This document shows, in pieces, positions 17,579 to 26,040 of a stretch of DNA of 44,006 bases. A program made the translations under genes and the position numbers. How positions within the stretch are numbered: the first letter of the stretch is position 1; the number at the start of each line of letters is the position of its first letter. The stretch lies in contig JAVKID010000010.1 of assembly GCA_031459655.1 (NCBI GenBank), forward strand, positions 1-44,006. The letters run 5' to 3'. Below the pieces are notes generated by a model. The model was given only the letters and a program-made list of their open reading frames with translations. It was not told the origin of the DNA and made no database searches. Origin of the DNA: Fervidifonticultor_A octavus_A. GTDB taxonomy: Bacteria > Sysuimicrobiota > Sysuimicrobiia > Sysuimicrobiales > Humicultoraceae.

Positions 17579-18085
17579 GTGGAGTGGGTCGTCTTCATCC
17601 CAGCCGCCGCACTGGCCCTCGCCGGCGGCGTGGGCGTCGTCGTCGCCCGGCAGCCCGTCCACAGCGCCATCGCGCTGCTGGTGGTGCTGGTCGCGCTGGC
17701 GGTGACCTACCTGCTGCTGGCCGCGCAGTTCATCGCCGCCCTCCAGGTGATCATCTACGCCGGCGCCATCGTCGTCTTGTTCCTCTTCGTCATCATGCTG
17801 TTGCACGCGCGCTCGGGCGAAGGGCCGGTCCCCAAGCTCCCCCGACAACCGGTGGCCGCGGCCATTGTGGCGGCCCTCTACCTGGCCGTGCTGCTGGTGG
17901 CCGTGCTGGACGCATCCGCGCCATTCCCCCCGCCCCCCGAGGGCTTCGGTGAGGCCCGGCAGATCGGCGCGGCGCTGTTCGCAGGGTTCCTGCTGCCCTT
18001 CCAGCTGGCGGCGATCATCCTGCTGGTCGGGATCGTGACCGCCGTGATCCTGGGCCGCCGCCCCGAGGGCGAGGAGGAGCGCTAG
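17579..18085 (+). CDS. nuoJ: NADH-quinone oxidoreductase subunit J
   Basis: Membrane subunit with five predicted helices, 168 residues. The third helix has QVIIYAGAIVVLFLFVIMLL, the conserved pi-bulge segment of NuoJ/ND6. GTG start at 17579, three bases after the nuoI stop. Runs into nuoK with a 3-base gap. Confidence 0.94.
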   Translation: MEWVVFIPAAALALAGGVGVVVARQPVHSAIALLVVLVALAVTYLLLAAQFIAALQVIIYAGAIVVLFLFVIMLLHARSGEGPVPKLPRQPVAAAIVAALYLAVLLVAVLDASAPFPPPPEGFGEARQIGAALFAGFLLPFQLAAIILLVGIVTAVILGRRPEGEEER

Positions 18086-18088
18086 ACC

Positions 18089-18391
18089 GTGGTCCCCTCG
18101 TTCGCCTACCTGGCCCTGAGCGCGGCGCTGTTCACCCTCGGCGCCATGGGCGTCCTGGTCCGCCGCAGCGCGCTCATCATCTTCATGTCCGTGGAGTTGA
18201 TGCTCAACTCCGTGAACCTGGCGTTTGTGACCTTTGCCCGGATGCACCAGTCCATCGAGGGCCAGGTGGTGGTCTTCTTCGTCCTGGTGGTGACCGCGGT
18301 CGAGGTGGTCGTCGGCCTGGCCCTGATCGTGGACATCTTCCGCTCCCGCGAGAGCGTGGACGTCGACGACGTGGACCTCTTGCGAGGCTAG
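18089..18391 (+). CDS. nuoK: NADH-quinone oxidoreductase subunit K
   Basis: Small three-helix proton-channel subunit (MrpC-like), 100 residues. The conserved glutamates are in MSVELMLNSVNLAF and TAVEVVVGLALIV. GTG start at 18089. The C-terminus is acidic (SVDVDDVDLLRG). Confidence 0.95.
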   Translation: MVPSFAYLALSAALFTLGAMGVLVRRSALIIFMSVELMLNSVNLAFVTFARMHQSIEGQVVVFFVLVVTAVEVVVGLALIVDIFRSRESVDVDDVDLLRG

Positions 18392-18394
18392 ACG

Positions 18395-20296
18395 ATGAAC
18401 GACGTGGTCATCAGAGTCGGCTGGCCGTTGATGCTGGTCTGGCCGCTTGTGGGCTGGCTGGCTAACGGCCTGCTGGGCGGTCGGCTGCCCCGGACGGCCT
18501 CGGGGATCATCGCCAGCGGGGTCGCCGGCGCCAGTTTCGCCACCGCGCTGCTGGTCGCCTCGGCCTACCGCGGGGTCGCCGCGGCGGACGCGGCGGTCTC
18601 GTTTCCGATCCCACTGTTTGACTGGCTGGGCGCCGGGCGCCTGACGGTGGAGGCGAGCCTGCTGGTCGACCCGCTGGCGCTGGTCATGGCGCTGGTGGTC
18701 GGCGGCGTCGGGTTCCTCATCCACGTGTACTCGATCGGGTACATGGCCGACGATCCCCACCCGTCGCGCTACTTCGCCTACCTCAACCTCTTTGTCTTTG
18801 CCATGCTCCTGCTGGTCTCCGCCGGCAACCTCCTGCTCCTCTTCGTCGGCTGGGAACTCGTCGGCCTCTGCTCCTACCTGCTGATCGGGTACTGGTTCGA
18901 CCGCCCGGCCGCCGCGGCCGCCGGCCGCAAGGCCTTTGTCGTGAACCGCATCGGGGATGCGGCGTTCCTGCTGGGGGTGTTCCTCCTCTTCGTGGCCCTG
19001 GGGACGCTGGACATCCTGGAGATCCGCGAGGGCGTGGCGACCCTCTCGGGCGCGGAGCGCCGGCTGGCCGCGCTGCTCCTGTTCGCCGGCGCCACCGGCA
19101 AGTCCGCGCAACTGCCGCTGCACATCTGGCTGCCGGACGCCATGGAGGGTCCGACGCCGGTCTCGGCGCTGATTCATGCCGCCACCATGGTCACCGCCGG
19201 CGTCTTTGTCATCGCGCGGCTGGACCGGCTGTTCCTCACCGCGCCTGAGGCTCTGGTGGTGGTGGCGATGGTCGGCGCGCTGACCGCATTCTTCGCCGCG
19301 ACGGTGGCGCTCCGTCAGCACGATCTGAAGCGCGTGCTGGCCTACTCCACCATCAGCCAGCTCGGGTACATGTTCGTGGGGATGGGCGTCGCGGCCCCCT
19401 CCGCCGCGATCTTCCACCTGGTCAGCCACGCCTTCTTCAAGGCGCTGCTGTTCCTGGCCGCGGGCAGCGTCATGCATGCGATGCACGAGGTCATCGACAT
19501 GCGCCGCCTGGGCGGGTTGGCCCGGCCGCTGCGTCAGACCGCCGGCGGGTTCGTCATCGGCGCGCTGGCCCTGGCTGGCGTGCCGCCCTTTGCGGGCTTC
19601 TTCAGCAAGGACCTGATCCTCGAGCACGCCTTCGCGTTCGGGCTCCGCACCGGCAACTACCTCCCCTACGCGCTGGGCCTGGTGACGGCCGCCGTGACGG
19701 CCGTCTACATCACGCGCGCCGTCTTGCTCACCTTCTCCGGGCCGCCCGCCGAGCCCGGCGCGCGCCCTCACGAGGCGCCGCCGGTCATGCTGTGGCCGAT
19801 GGCCGCCCTGGCCGTCCTCTCGGTCACCGGCGGCCTGCTGGGCGCCTCCGTCGCCGGCGCGCCGCTGCTGCGGTTCCTGGACGGGCTGCTCGGCCTGGTG
19901 GAGTCCGGCGCCGAGGCCGCGCCGCACCCGCCGGCCGGCCTGCTGCTTGGGCTCTCGGTGGCGGCCGCCCTGGCCGGGATGCTGGTCGGCTGGCGCGCCC
20001 ACCGCGGACGCCGCGATCCGGTGCTGGGGCGGGTGGGCGTCTTCCTGGAACAGCGCTGGTACATCGACGCGCTGTACGACCGCGCCATCGTGGCCCCCGG
20101 CCACACGCTGGCGCGCTGGCTCGCCGGGCCGTTCGATCTGGGCGTCATCGACGGCGCCGTGAACCTGGTGGGCCGGGGGCTGGGGGCGCTCGGCGGGCAG
20201 GCGCGGCGGTTGCAGACCGGCTATGCCCGCCAGTACGCCCTGGGCGTGCTGATCGGGACCGTGCTCATCCTGGGCTACTGGATGCTGAGGTGGTGA
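18395..20296 (+). CDS. nuoL: NADH-quinone oxidoreductase subunit L
   Basis: Antiporter-like proton-pumping subunit, 633 residues, about 16 helices with the long lateral helix near the C-terminus. Conserved: LLLFVGWELVGLCSYLLIGY (key Glu of helix 5), LPLHIWLPDAMEGPTPVSAL (key Lys region follows in TGKSAQ), KRVLAYSTISQLGYM and SHAFFKALLFLAAGS, and the C-terminal QRWYIDALYD motif of the lateral-helix region. ATG at 18395, three bases after nuoK. Confidence 0.95.
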   Translation: MNDVVIRVGWPLMLVWPLVGWLANGLLGGRLPRTASGIIASGVAGASFATALLVASAYRGVAAADAAVSFPIPLFDWLGAGRLTVEASLLVDPLALVMALVVGGVGFLIHVYSIGYMADDPHPSRYFAYLNLFVFAMLLLVSAGNLLLLFVGWELVGLCSYLLIGYWFDRPAAAAAGRKAFVVNRIGDAAFLLGVFLLFVALGTLDILEIREGVATLSGAERRLAALLLFAGATGKSAQLPLHIWLPDAMEGPTPVSALIHAATMVTAGVFVIARLDRLFLTAPEALVVVAMVGALTAFFAATVALRQHDLKRVLAYSTISQLGYMFVGMGVAAPSAAIFHLVSHAFFKALLFLAAGSVMHAMHEVIDMRRLGGLARPLRQTAGGFVIGALALAGVPPFAGFFSKDLILEHAFAFGLRTGNYLPYALGLVTAAVTAVYITRAVLLTFSGPPAEPGARPHEAPPVMLWPMAALAVLSVTGGLLGASVAGAPLLRFLDGLLGLVESGAEAAPHPPAGLLLGLSVAAALAGMLVGWRAHRGRRDPVLGRVGVFLEQRWYIDALYDRAIVAPGHTLARWLAGPFDLGVIDGAVNLVGRGLGALGGQARRLQTGYARQYALGVLIGTVLILGYWMLRW

Positions 20297-20329
20297 CGGT
20301 GCCGGCGTCCAGGGAGCGGAGGTAGCAGG

Positions 20330-21832
20330 ATGCTCTCGGTGCTCATCGCGCTTCCGCTGGCCGGCGCCCTGCTCGTGGCGCTGATCCCGCGGGAGCGCGA
20401 AGAGACGATCCGGCGGGTGGGGTTGGCCGTCAGCCTGGGCGCGCTGGTGGTCGCCGCCTGGCTCTTCCGGGCCTTCGACCCCGCCTCCGGCGAGATGCAG
20501 TTTGCCGTGCGGGTGCCGTGGATCCCCGCCCTGGGCATCGGGTACGCCGTCGGCGTGGACGGCATCTCGCTGCTGCTGGTGGGCCTGACCGCCGTCATCT
20601 TCCCCCTGGCGTTGCTGGGGTCGTGGGGCTCGATCACCGAGCAGGTCAAGTGGTTCACCGTGGCGATGCTGAGCCTGGAGGGCGCAGTGTTCGGGACGTT
20701 TCTGGCCCTCGACCTGATTCTCTTCTACGTGTTCTGGGAAGCGGTCCTGATCCCTATGGCCTTTCTCATCGCGCTGTGGGGCGGGCCGGCCAGGCGTTAC
20801 GCGGCCATCAAGTTCTTCCTGTATACGATGGCGGCGAGCGTGGTGATGCTGGTGGCGATCCTGGCCCTCCACGTGCTGGGCAGGCGCCTCCTGGGGGAGC
20901 GGACGTTCGACCTGGAGGTGCTCGCGACCATGGTGCTGCCCCCCGGTGTGCAGGCGTGGCTGTTCGCGGCGTTCGCCCTGGCCTTTGCGGTCAAAGTGCC
21001 GGTGTGGCCGCTGCACACCTGGCTGCCCGACGCCCACACCGAAGCGCCCACCGCCGGCAGCGTGATCCTGGCCGCGTTGCTGTTGAAGATGGGCACCTAC
21101 GGCTTCGTGCGCTTCGGGCCCATGCTGTTCCCCGAGGCGCTCCCGGCGTCGGCGCCGCTGCTGGCCGCGCTGGCGATCGTCGGCATCCTCTACGGTGCGG
21201 TGGTGTCCTGGGCGCAGACCGATCTCAAACGTCTCATCGCGTTCAGCAGCGTCAGCCACCTGGGGTTCGTCATGCTGGGGATCGCGTCGCTCACCGAGCA
21301 GGGGCTGCAGGGCAGCCTGATCCAGATGGTCAACCACGGGATCAGCACCGGCGCGCTCTTCTTGATCGTGGGGGTGCTCTACGATCGGACCCACTCGCGC
21401 CAGATCGCCGACTACGGCGGGGTGGCGGCGCTCATGCCGCGGTTCGCCGTGATCTTCACCATCGTCATGCTGTCGTCGGTGGCGCTGCCTGGCACCAACG
21501 GGTTCGTCGGCGAGTTCTTGATCCTGCTCGGCGCCTTCCAGACCTCGACGTGGTGGGCGGTCCTGGGGGTGGGGGGCGTGATCCTCTCCGCCGTCTACCT
21601 CCTCTGGGCCTATCAGCAGGTGATGCACGGACCGCAGGCCGCACGGCATCCTGAGCGGCTGGTCGAGGTCACCCGCCGTGAGGTCCTGGTGTTCGCGCCG
21701 CTGGTGGCGCTGATCTTCCTCATCGGGGTCTACCCGAAGCCGCTGCTGGACCGCTCCGAGGCCGCGGTCCAGGCGGTGCTGAACCGGCTGGACCGCCCGG
21801 CGATGGCGGAGCCCCTCAGGAGGCCCCGGTGA
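20330..21832 (+). CDS. nuoM: NADH-quinone oxidoreductase subunit M
   Basis: Second antiporter-like pump subunit, 500 residues, 14 helices. Family marks: YAVGVDGISLLLVGLTAVIF, ILFYVFWEAVLIPMAFLI (helix-5 Glu), WPLHTWLPDAHTEAPTAGSV, KRLIAFSSVSHLGFVMLG and VALPGTNGFVGEFLILLG. ATG 20330 has GGAGGTAGCAGG in front. The stop overlaps the nuoN GTG by four bases (GTGA). Confidence 0.95.
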   Translation: MLSVLIALPLAGALLVALIPREREETIRRVGLAVSLGALVVAAWLFRAFDPASGEMQFAVRVPWIPALGIGYAVGVDGISLLLVGLTAVIFPLALLGSWGSITEQVKWFTVAMLSLEGAVFGTFLALDLILFYVFWEAVLIPMAFLIALWGGPARRYAAIKFFLYTMAASVVMLVAILALHVLGRRLLGERTFDLEVLATMVLPPGVQAWLFAAFALAFAVKVPVWPLHTWLPDAHTEAPTAGSVILAALLLKMGTYGFVRFGPMLFPEALPASAPLLAALAIVGILYGAVVSWAQTDLKRLIAFSSVSHLGFVMLGIASLTEQGLQGSLIQMVNHGISTGALFLIVGVLYDRTHSRQIADYGGVAALMPRFAVIFTIVMLSSVALPGTNGFVGEFLILLGAFQTSTWWAVLGVGGVILSAVYLLWAYQQVMHGPQAARHPERLVEVTRREVLVFAPLVALIFLIGVYPKPLLDRSEAAVQAVLNRLDRPAMAEPLRRPR

Positions 21833-23337
21833 TCGCGCCCCCGCCGGTTCCGATCCTGCTGATCGCCCCTGAGGTCGCCGTCCTGGCCACGGCCATGGTC
21901 GTGCTCGTGGCCGACCTCTGGTTGCGGCCCGAGCGCCGCGACCTGCTGGTCGGCGGGAGCGTGCTCGGCGTGGTGCTGGCCGCCCTGCTGGGGGTGACCC
22001 TCCCCGATGGGGTCGGGTTCGCCGACAGGTACGTGCGCGATGGGCTCACCCGGGTGGGCCAGACCCTGGCCCTGGCCGCCATCGCCCTGGGCATCCTGGT
22101 GGCCCCGGAGTACCTGCGCCGCCTCAGGATGGAGCGCGGCGAGTACTATGCCCTGGTGCTGATCGCTGGCGCCGGCGCCATGCTCATGGCGGCCAGCGGC
22201 GACCTGCTGCTGCTCTTTCTCGCCCTGGAGACCCTCTCGATTCCGCTCTACGTGCTGGCGGCGTCCCGCCGCGGCAGCGTCCGGAGCCAGGAAGCCGGCA
22301 TGAAGTACTTCCTGCTCGGCACCTTCGCCAGCGCCTTCTTCCTCTACGGCATCGCGCTGCTCTACGGCGCCGCAGGCACGACCCGGCTCGCGGGGCTGGC
22401 TGACTTCCTCGCGCGCGGGCCGTCGAGCCTGGCGGCAGCCGCCGGGGTCGGCCTGCTGGTGATCGGCCTGGGCTTCAAGGCGGCACTCGTCCCGTTCCAC
22501 ACCTGGGCACCCGACGTCTACGAGGGCGCGCCATTTCCCGCGGCCGCGTTCATGTCGGTGGTGGCGAAGATCGCCGTGTTCGCGGCGCTGGTCCGGGTCT
22601 TTCCCCTGACGTTGGGCGCGCTGGCCGGGCAGTGGACGGTGCTGCTCGGCGTGCTGGCGGCGGTCACCATGATCGTCGGCAACCTGGCCGCCCTGGCCCA
22701 GACGAACTACAAGCGCCTGCTCGCCTACTCCAGCATCGCGCACGCCGGCTACCTCCTGGTCGGGGTGGCAACGGCGACGCCGGACGCGGCCTCGGCGGTC
22801 ATGACCTACCTGGCGGTCTACGCGGCGATGGGCACCGGGGCCTTCGCGGTAGCGGTGGCCCTGGAGCGGGGCGGGCAGGAGGCCGACCGGATCGAGGACT
22901 ACGCCGGGCTGGCCGAGCGCGCGCCGCTGCTGGCCGCCGCCACCGCGCTGTTCATGATCTCGCTGGCCGGCCTGCCGCCCACCGGTGGGTTCATCGCCAA
23001 GTTGGGGATCTTCGCCGCGGCGGTCGAGGGGGGAGGGCGGGGCGGCCTCGTGCTGGCACTGATCGGGGTGCTGACCAGCGTCACCTCCGTGTACTACTAT
23101 CTGCGCGTCCCATACGTCATGTACGCGGGCCAGCCCGGACCCGCGGTCGCATCCGGCGGGATCTCCTCCGGCGGGATCTCCTCCGGCGTCGGCGGGCCAG
23201 GCGGCGCGGTGCGCCTGCATCCCAGCCCGATGGTGAACCTGGTGCTGCTGCTAACGGCGGCCGTGGTGCTGCAGATGGGGTTCCTGCCACGGACGATCAT
23301 CGCGTTCGCGCAACAGGTGGGCGCGCTGCTGCGGTGA
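21829..23337 (+). CDS. nuoN: NADH-quinone oxidoreductase subunit N
   Basis: Third antiporter-like subunit, 502 residues. It shows LLLFLALETLSIPLYVLAA (helix-5 Glu), FKAALVPFHTWAPDVYEGAP (key Lys), NYKRLLAYSSIAHAGYLLVG and the C-terminal SVYYYLRVPYVMY. A glycine/serine-rich loop near residue 440 (ASGGISSGGISSGVGG) is encoded by a 15-bp tandem repeat and is probably a soluble loop extension. GTG start at 21829 in a GTGA overlap with nuoM; the stop likewise overlaps the next gene (GTGA). Confidence 0.95.
   Translation: MIAPPPVPILLIAPEVAVLATAMVVLVADLWLRPERRDLLVGGSVLGVVLAALLGVTLPDGVGFADRYVRDGLTRVGQTLALAAIALGILVAPEYLRRLRMERGEYYALVLIAGAGAMLMAASGDLLLLFLALETLSIPLYVLAASRRGSVRSQEAGMKYFLLGTFASAFFLYGIALLYGAAGTTRLAGLADFLARGPSSLAAAAGVGLLVIGLGFKAALVPFHTWAPDVYEGAPFPAAAFMSVVAKIAVFAALVRVFPLTLGALAGQWTVLLGVLAAVTMIVGNLAALAQTNYKRLLAYSSIAHAGYLLVGVATATPDAASAVMTYLAVYAAMGTGAFAVAVALERGGQEADRIEDYAGLAERAPLLAAATALFMISLAGLPPTGGFIAKLGIFAAAVEGGGRGGLVLALIGVLTSVTSVYYYLRVPYVMYAGQPGPAVASGGISSGGISSGVGGPGGAVRLHPSPMVNLVLLLTAAVVLQMGFLPRTIIAFAQQVGALLR
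23152..23188 (+). repeat. 15-bp in-frame tandem repeat inside nuoN
   Basis: Two exact copies of TCCGGCGGGATCTCC (23152-23166, 23167-23181) plus a partial third (TCCGGCG). The repeat is in frame and encodes repeats of SGGIS in a loop between transmembrane helices, so copy-number change would not break the gene. Confidence 0.85.
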
Positions 23338-23744
23338 GCCGCAGGCTACGCGGGGCCACAGCGAAACCCTGGCTGGCCTGGGGCGATGCGGCGGCCCTGC
23401 TCCTCTTCACCGTGCTGGGCCTGCGGTTCCACAAGGTCGCGGTGACCCGCGACGAAGTGCTGCAGACCGCCGTGCCGCTGTGGGCGGCGTGGTTCGCCGT
23501 GGCGGCCCTGCTGAAGACCTACCGCCGTCCCGGCGCTGTGCTGTTCCTCACAAACTGGATGGTGGCGGTGCCGCTGGCGCTCCTTGCCCGGCAACTCTGG
23601 CTGGGGAGGCCGTTGGGCCAGGGGTTCCTGGTCTTCCTGGGGGTGGCGCTGGCCATGACGCTCATCTTCCTGGGCGCCTGGCGGATCGGTGCATTCCTTG
23701 CGGGACGCGTGGGGAGACGGCCCCGACCAGATGTTCCCGGCTGA
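23334..23744 (+). CDS. DUF3054 family membrane protein
   Basis: A 136-residue integral membrane protein with four predicted helices (DAAALLLFTVLGLRF, PLWAAWFAVAALL, GAVLFLTNWMVAVPLALLA, FLVFLGVALAMTLIFLGAW). The pattern, with FHKVAVTRDEVLQTAVP between helices 1 and 2 and a conserved Trp in the second and fourth helices, fits DUF3054. Function unknown. GTG start at 23334 overlaps the nuoN stop, so it is translated as the last cistron of the nuo operon, although it is not a known complex I subunit. Confidence 0.75.
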   Translation: MSRRLRGATAKPWLAWGDAAALLLFTVLGLRFHKVAVTRDEVLQTAVPLWAAWFAVAALLKTYRRPGAVLFLTNWMVAVPLALLARQLWLGRPLGQGFLVFLGVALAMTLIFLGAWRIGAFLAGRVGRRPRPDVPG

Positions 23745-23801
23745 CGTCAACAGCCGCCGGAGGCAGGAGGGCGTCCGCCTGCCCCTCGGGAGGGCCGGCC
23801 G

Positions 23802-24548
23802 TCACCCTCCAGGGCGTGCCCGCGCGCGCGTCCCTCGGCGGAGCGCCCATACCCCCCAGATGATCAGGACCATCGCCGGAATCTGTCCCAGCGTCAGGGG
23901 GCCCAGCGCGCGCAGGTCGCTGCGCAGCATGTCCAGGAACAGGCGGCCGATCGAGGTGGGCACCACGATGGCCCAGAAGACTTGGCCGTCAAACCTCCGG
24001 GTCGCCGCCACCTTCCGCGCGTAGAGCAGGATGCCTGCGGCGAAGAGCATCTCGTAGATCTGCAAGGGATGGCGTGGCGCATCGGGCGCCGTCGCGAACC
24101 GGACGCCCCACGGCAGCGTGGTCGGGTCGCCGTAGAGCTCCCCGTTGATGAAGTTGCCGAGGCGGACGAAGATGTTACCGATGGGGATCGCCCAGCCGAA
24201 CGCGTCCGCGAAGGTCCACATGGAGATGCCGCTGCGCCGAGAGGCCCAGGCCACGTAGAGCAGGCCGGCGCCGATGGCGCCGTGGGAGGTCAGCCCGCCC
24301 TGGTCCACCCGGACGATGTCGATCAGGTTGCGGAACTCGCCCGGGTGGGAGAGGACATAGCCCAGCCGGGCGCCGACCAGGGCTGCGAGCGTGAACCCGA
24401 CGGTGGTGCCATCGAGGACCGCCGCGGGAATCCCGATCCGGGGTCCGTAGCGGTAGGCGACCACCATGCTCAGCGCCATGGTGGTCGCCAGCAGGAGGCC
24501 GTACCACCGGACGGCCAGCGGGCCGATCTGGATGATCACAGGGTCCAT
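23802..24548 (-). CDS. lgt: Prolipoprotein diacylglyceryl transferase
   Basis: Inner-membrane enzyme transferring diacylglycerol from phosphatidylglycerol to the lipobox cysteine of prelipoproteins. About seven helices, 248 residues. Key motifs: RVDQGGLTSHGAIGAGLL, with the catalytic-region His of the H-G-A-I-G segment, the Lgt signature IPIGNIFVRLGNFINGELYG, and RHPLQIYEMLFAAGILL. ATG at 24548 gives the standard N-terminus (MDPVIIQIGPLAVRWYGLL). Convergent with the DUF3054 gene; a GGCAGG/CCTGCC inverted repeat lies in the gap. Divergent from the deformylase gene. Confidence 0.95.
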   Translation of the reverse strand: MDPVIIQIGPLAVRWYGLLLATTMALSMVVAYRYGPRIGIPAAVLDGTTVGFTLAALVGARLGYVLSHPGEFRNLIDIVRVDQGGLTSHGAIGAGLLYVAWASRRSGISMWTFADAFGWAIPIGNIFVRLGNFINGELYGDPTTLPWGVRFATAPDAPRHPLQIYEMLFAAGILLYARKVAATRRFDGQVFWAIVVPTSIGRLFLDMLRSDLRALGPLTLGQIPAMVLIIWGVWALRRGTRARARPGG

Positions 24549-24657
24549 GGCCGGGGTCAGTCTAGCATCGGCGTCCCGGCCGCTCAAGGTGCCAGAGGTC
24601 TGCGGGGTGGCGGCCAGGTCAAGGGGAAGCTGGCCTCCAGAAGGAAGGGGGACTGTG

Positions 24658-25224
24658 GTGAGCGCGCCGCCGTCGGATCCGATCCTGCTCCTGGGCGACC
24701 CGCGACTGCGGATCGTCTGCGCGCCGGTGGCCGACCTCCGCGATCCCGTCTTCCGGAACCGGGCCGCCCGGCTCCAGGCAGCGCTGGCGCGGTTCCGTGC
24801 CGAGCACGGCTTCGGCCGTGCCATCGCCGCCCCCCAGATCGGCATTCCGAGTCGCTTCGTGACCATGGACCTGGGCTCCGGCCCCCTGCTCCTCGTCAAT
24901 CCCGAGATCACCTGGACCAGCGAGGAGACCTTCACCATGTGGGACGATTGCATGTGCTTCCCGTGGGTGCTGGTCCGCGTCCGCCGGCACCGCTCCATCT
25001 CGGTGCGGTTCACCGATGGGGAGGGTCGGGCCCAGGAGTGGCCGCGGCTCGACCCGGCCACCTCGGAGTTGCTCCAGCACGAACTCGACCACCTGGACGG
25101 CATCCTGGCCATCGACCGGGCGCTGGACCGCGAGGCCATCATCAGTCGCGCGGTCTTCGAAGCGGACCCCGGGAGGTTCCGCTCCCAGGTGGACTACGTG
25201 ATCGATGCGAAATCCACTGAGTGA
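24658..25224 (+). CDS. def: Peptide deformylase family protein
   Basis: Removes the formyl group from the N-terminal methionine of new proteins, using a metal ion. Motif 1 reads HGFGRAIAAPQIG; motif 3, LLQHELDHLDG, is intact with both His ligands and the catalytic Glu. Motif 2, usually EGCLS, reads WDDCMCFPW, keeping the metal-binding Cys but not the preceding Glu-Gly, and adding a second Cys. That variant is seen in a divergent deformylase group and may mean altered specificity. 188 residues from GTG 24658, six bases after an AAGGAAGGGGG ribosome site (GTG 24655 is also possible). Divergent from lgt. Confidence 0.85.
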   Translation: MSAPPSDPILLLGDPRLRIVCAPVADLRDPVFRNRAARLQAALARFRAEHGFGRAIAAPQIGIPSRFVTMDLGSGPLLLVNPEITWTSEETFTMWDDCMCFPWVLVRVRRHRSISVRFTDGEGRAQEWPRLDPATSELLQHELDHLDGILAIDRALDREAIISRAVFEADPGRFRSQVDYVIDAKSTE

Positions 25225-25429
25225 CACTTTCCATCCACCAGAGGACGTGCTGGGAACCCGCTCGTCTTCGTCGCCGCCGTGGCCGTCATGGGGGTGGGCC
25301 CGGGATCGCCGGTACGCCCTCACCTCCATCGGCGTGCTGCTCCTGCTGGGGTTCGTCCTCGGCAGGGCCCCTGGCAGGACCAGGCCCGAGGCGCCAGGTT
25401 CTCCAACCGCGAGTCTGATACAGTCCTGA
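25205..25429 (+). CDS. Possible small membrane protein (doubtful)
   Basis: A 74-codon frame overlapping the end of def by 20 bases, in the otherwise empty stretch before panB. It has one plausible transmembrane helix (YALTSIGVLLLLGFVLG) preceded by a Ser/Pro/Trp-rich segment. No ribosome site at good spacing and no recognised family. It may be chance. Confidence 0.2.
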   Translation: MRNPLSDTFHPPEDVLGTRSSSSPPWPSWGWARDRRYALTSIGVLLLLGFVLGRAPGRTRPEAPGSPTASLIQS

Positions 25430-25485
25430 GCCGATTCCCACCACACCTCGCCCGGTGCACACTGGGGCCGAAGGAGGCCTTCCTG

Positions 25486-26019
25486 ATGAGCGATCGCAAG
25501 AAAGTCACCCTGCCCATGCTGCTCAAGAAGATGGCCGAGGGCATCCCCATCACGATGATCACCTGCTAGGCCGGCATCCCGGTCATGGGGCATCTGGGTC
25601 TCACCCCGCAGAGCGTCTCCGCCTTGGGCGGGTTCCGCGTCCAGGGCCGGGGCGCCGCCCGCGCCAGGACGATCATCGACGACGCCAGGGCCCTGGAAGA
25701 CGCGGGCGCCTCTAGCATCCTGCTGGAACTGGTGCCCGACCGCGTCTGCCAGATCGTCACCGAGCGCGCCGGCATCCCGATCATCAGCCTGGGCTCGGGG
25801 CCGCACGCCCACGGACAGTTGCTGATCTTCCACGACATGTTCGGCCTCTATCCGCGGTTCAAACCCAAGATGGCGAAGGTCTACGCCAATGCCGGGGAGG
25901 TCATCCTCAACGGCCTGCGCCAGTACGTGGCCGAGGTGACCACCCGGCAGTTCCTGCAGCCCGAGCACTGGTTTGGGATCGACGACGAGCAACTGGCGGA
26001 ACTGAAGCAGATCGCCTGA
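25486..26019 (+). pseudogene. panB: Ketopantoate hydroxymethyltransferase with large internal deletion
   Basis: PanB makes ketopantoate from 2-ketoisovalerate and methylene-THF in pantothenate/CoA synthesis. The start is intact: GGAGG eight bases before ATG 25486 and an N-terminus VTLPMLLKKMAEGIPITMIT. After 27 codons (..TMITC) comes TAG at 25567-25569, then in the same frame AGIPVMGHLGLTPQSVSALG and FRVQGRG, which in the intact family lie roughly 100 residues further on. The rest of the C-terminal half is normal, to ELKQIA. The lost part contains the metal-binding aspartates and the substrate-binding Lys/Glu, so the product cannot work. The TAG looks made by the junction (TA of a Tyr codon joined to G of a Glu codon). 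It is either a real deletion or a misassembly. Confidence 0.85.
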
Positions 26020-26040
26020 CGCACGACGCGGCACACGGTC

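Noticed and set aside
16832..21649. A 1605-codon open frame on the minus strand opposite nuoH-nuoM
   Set aside because: It is antisense to clearly conserved complex I genes, is full of His/Gln/Arg/Gly low-complexity sequence, and is a by-product of GC-rich third codon positions.
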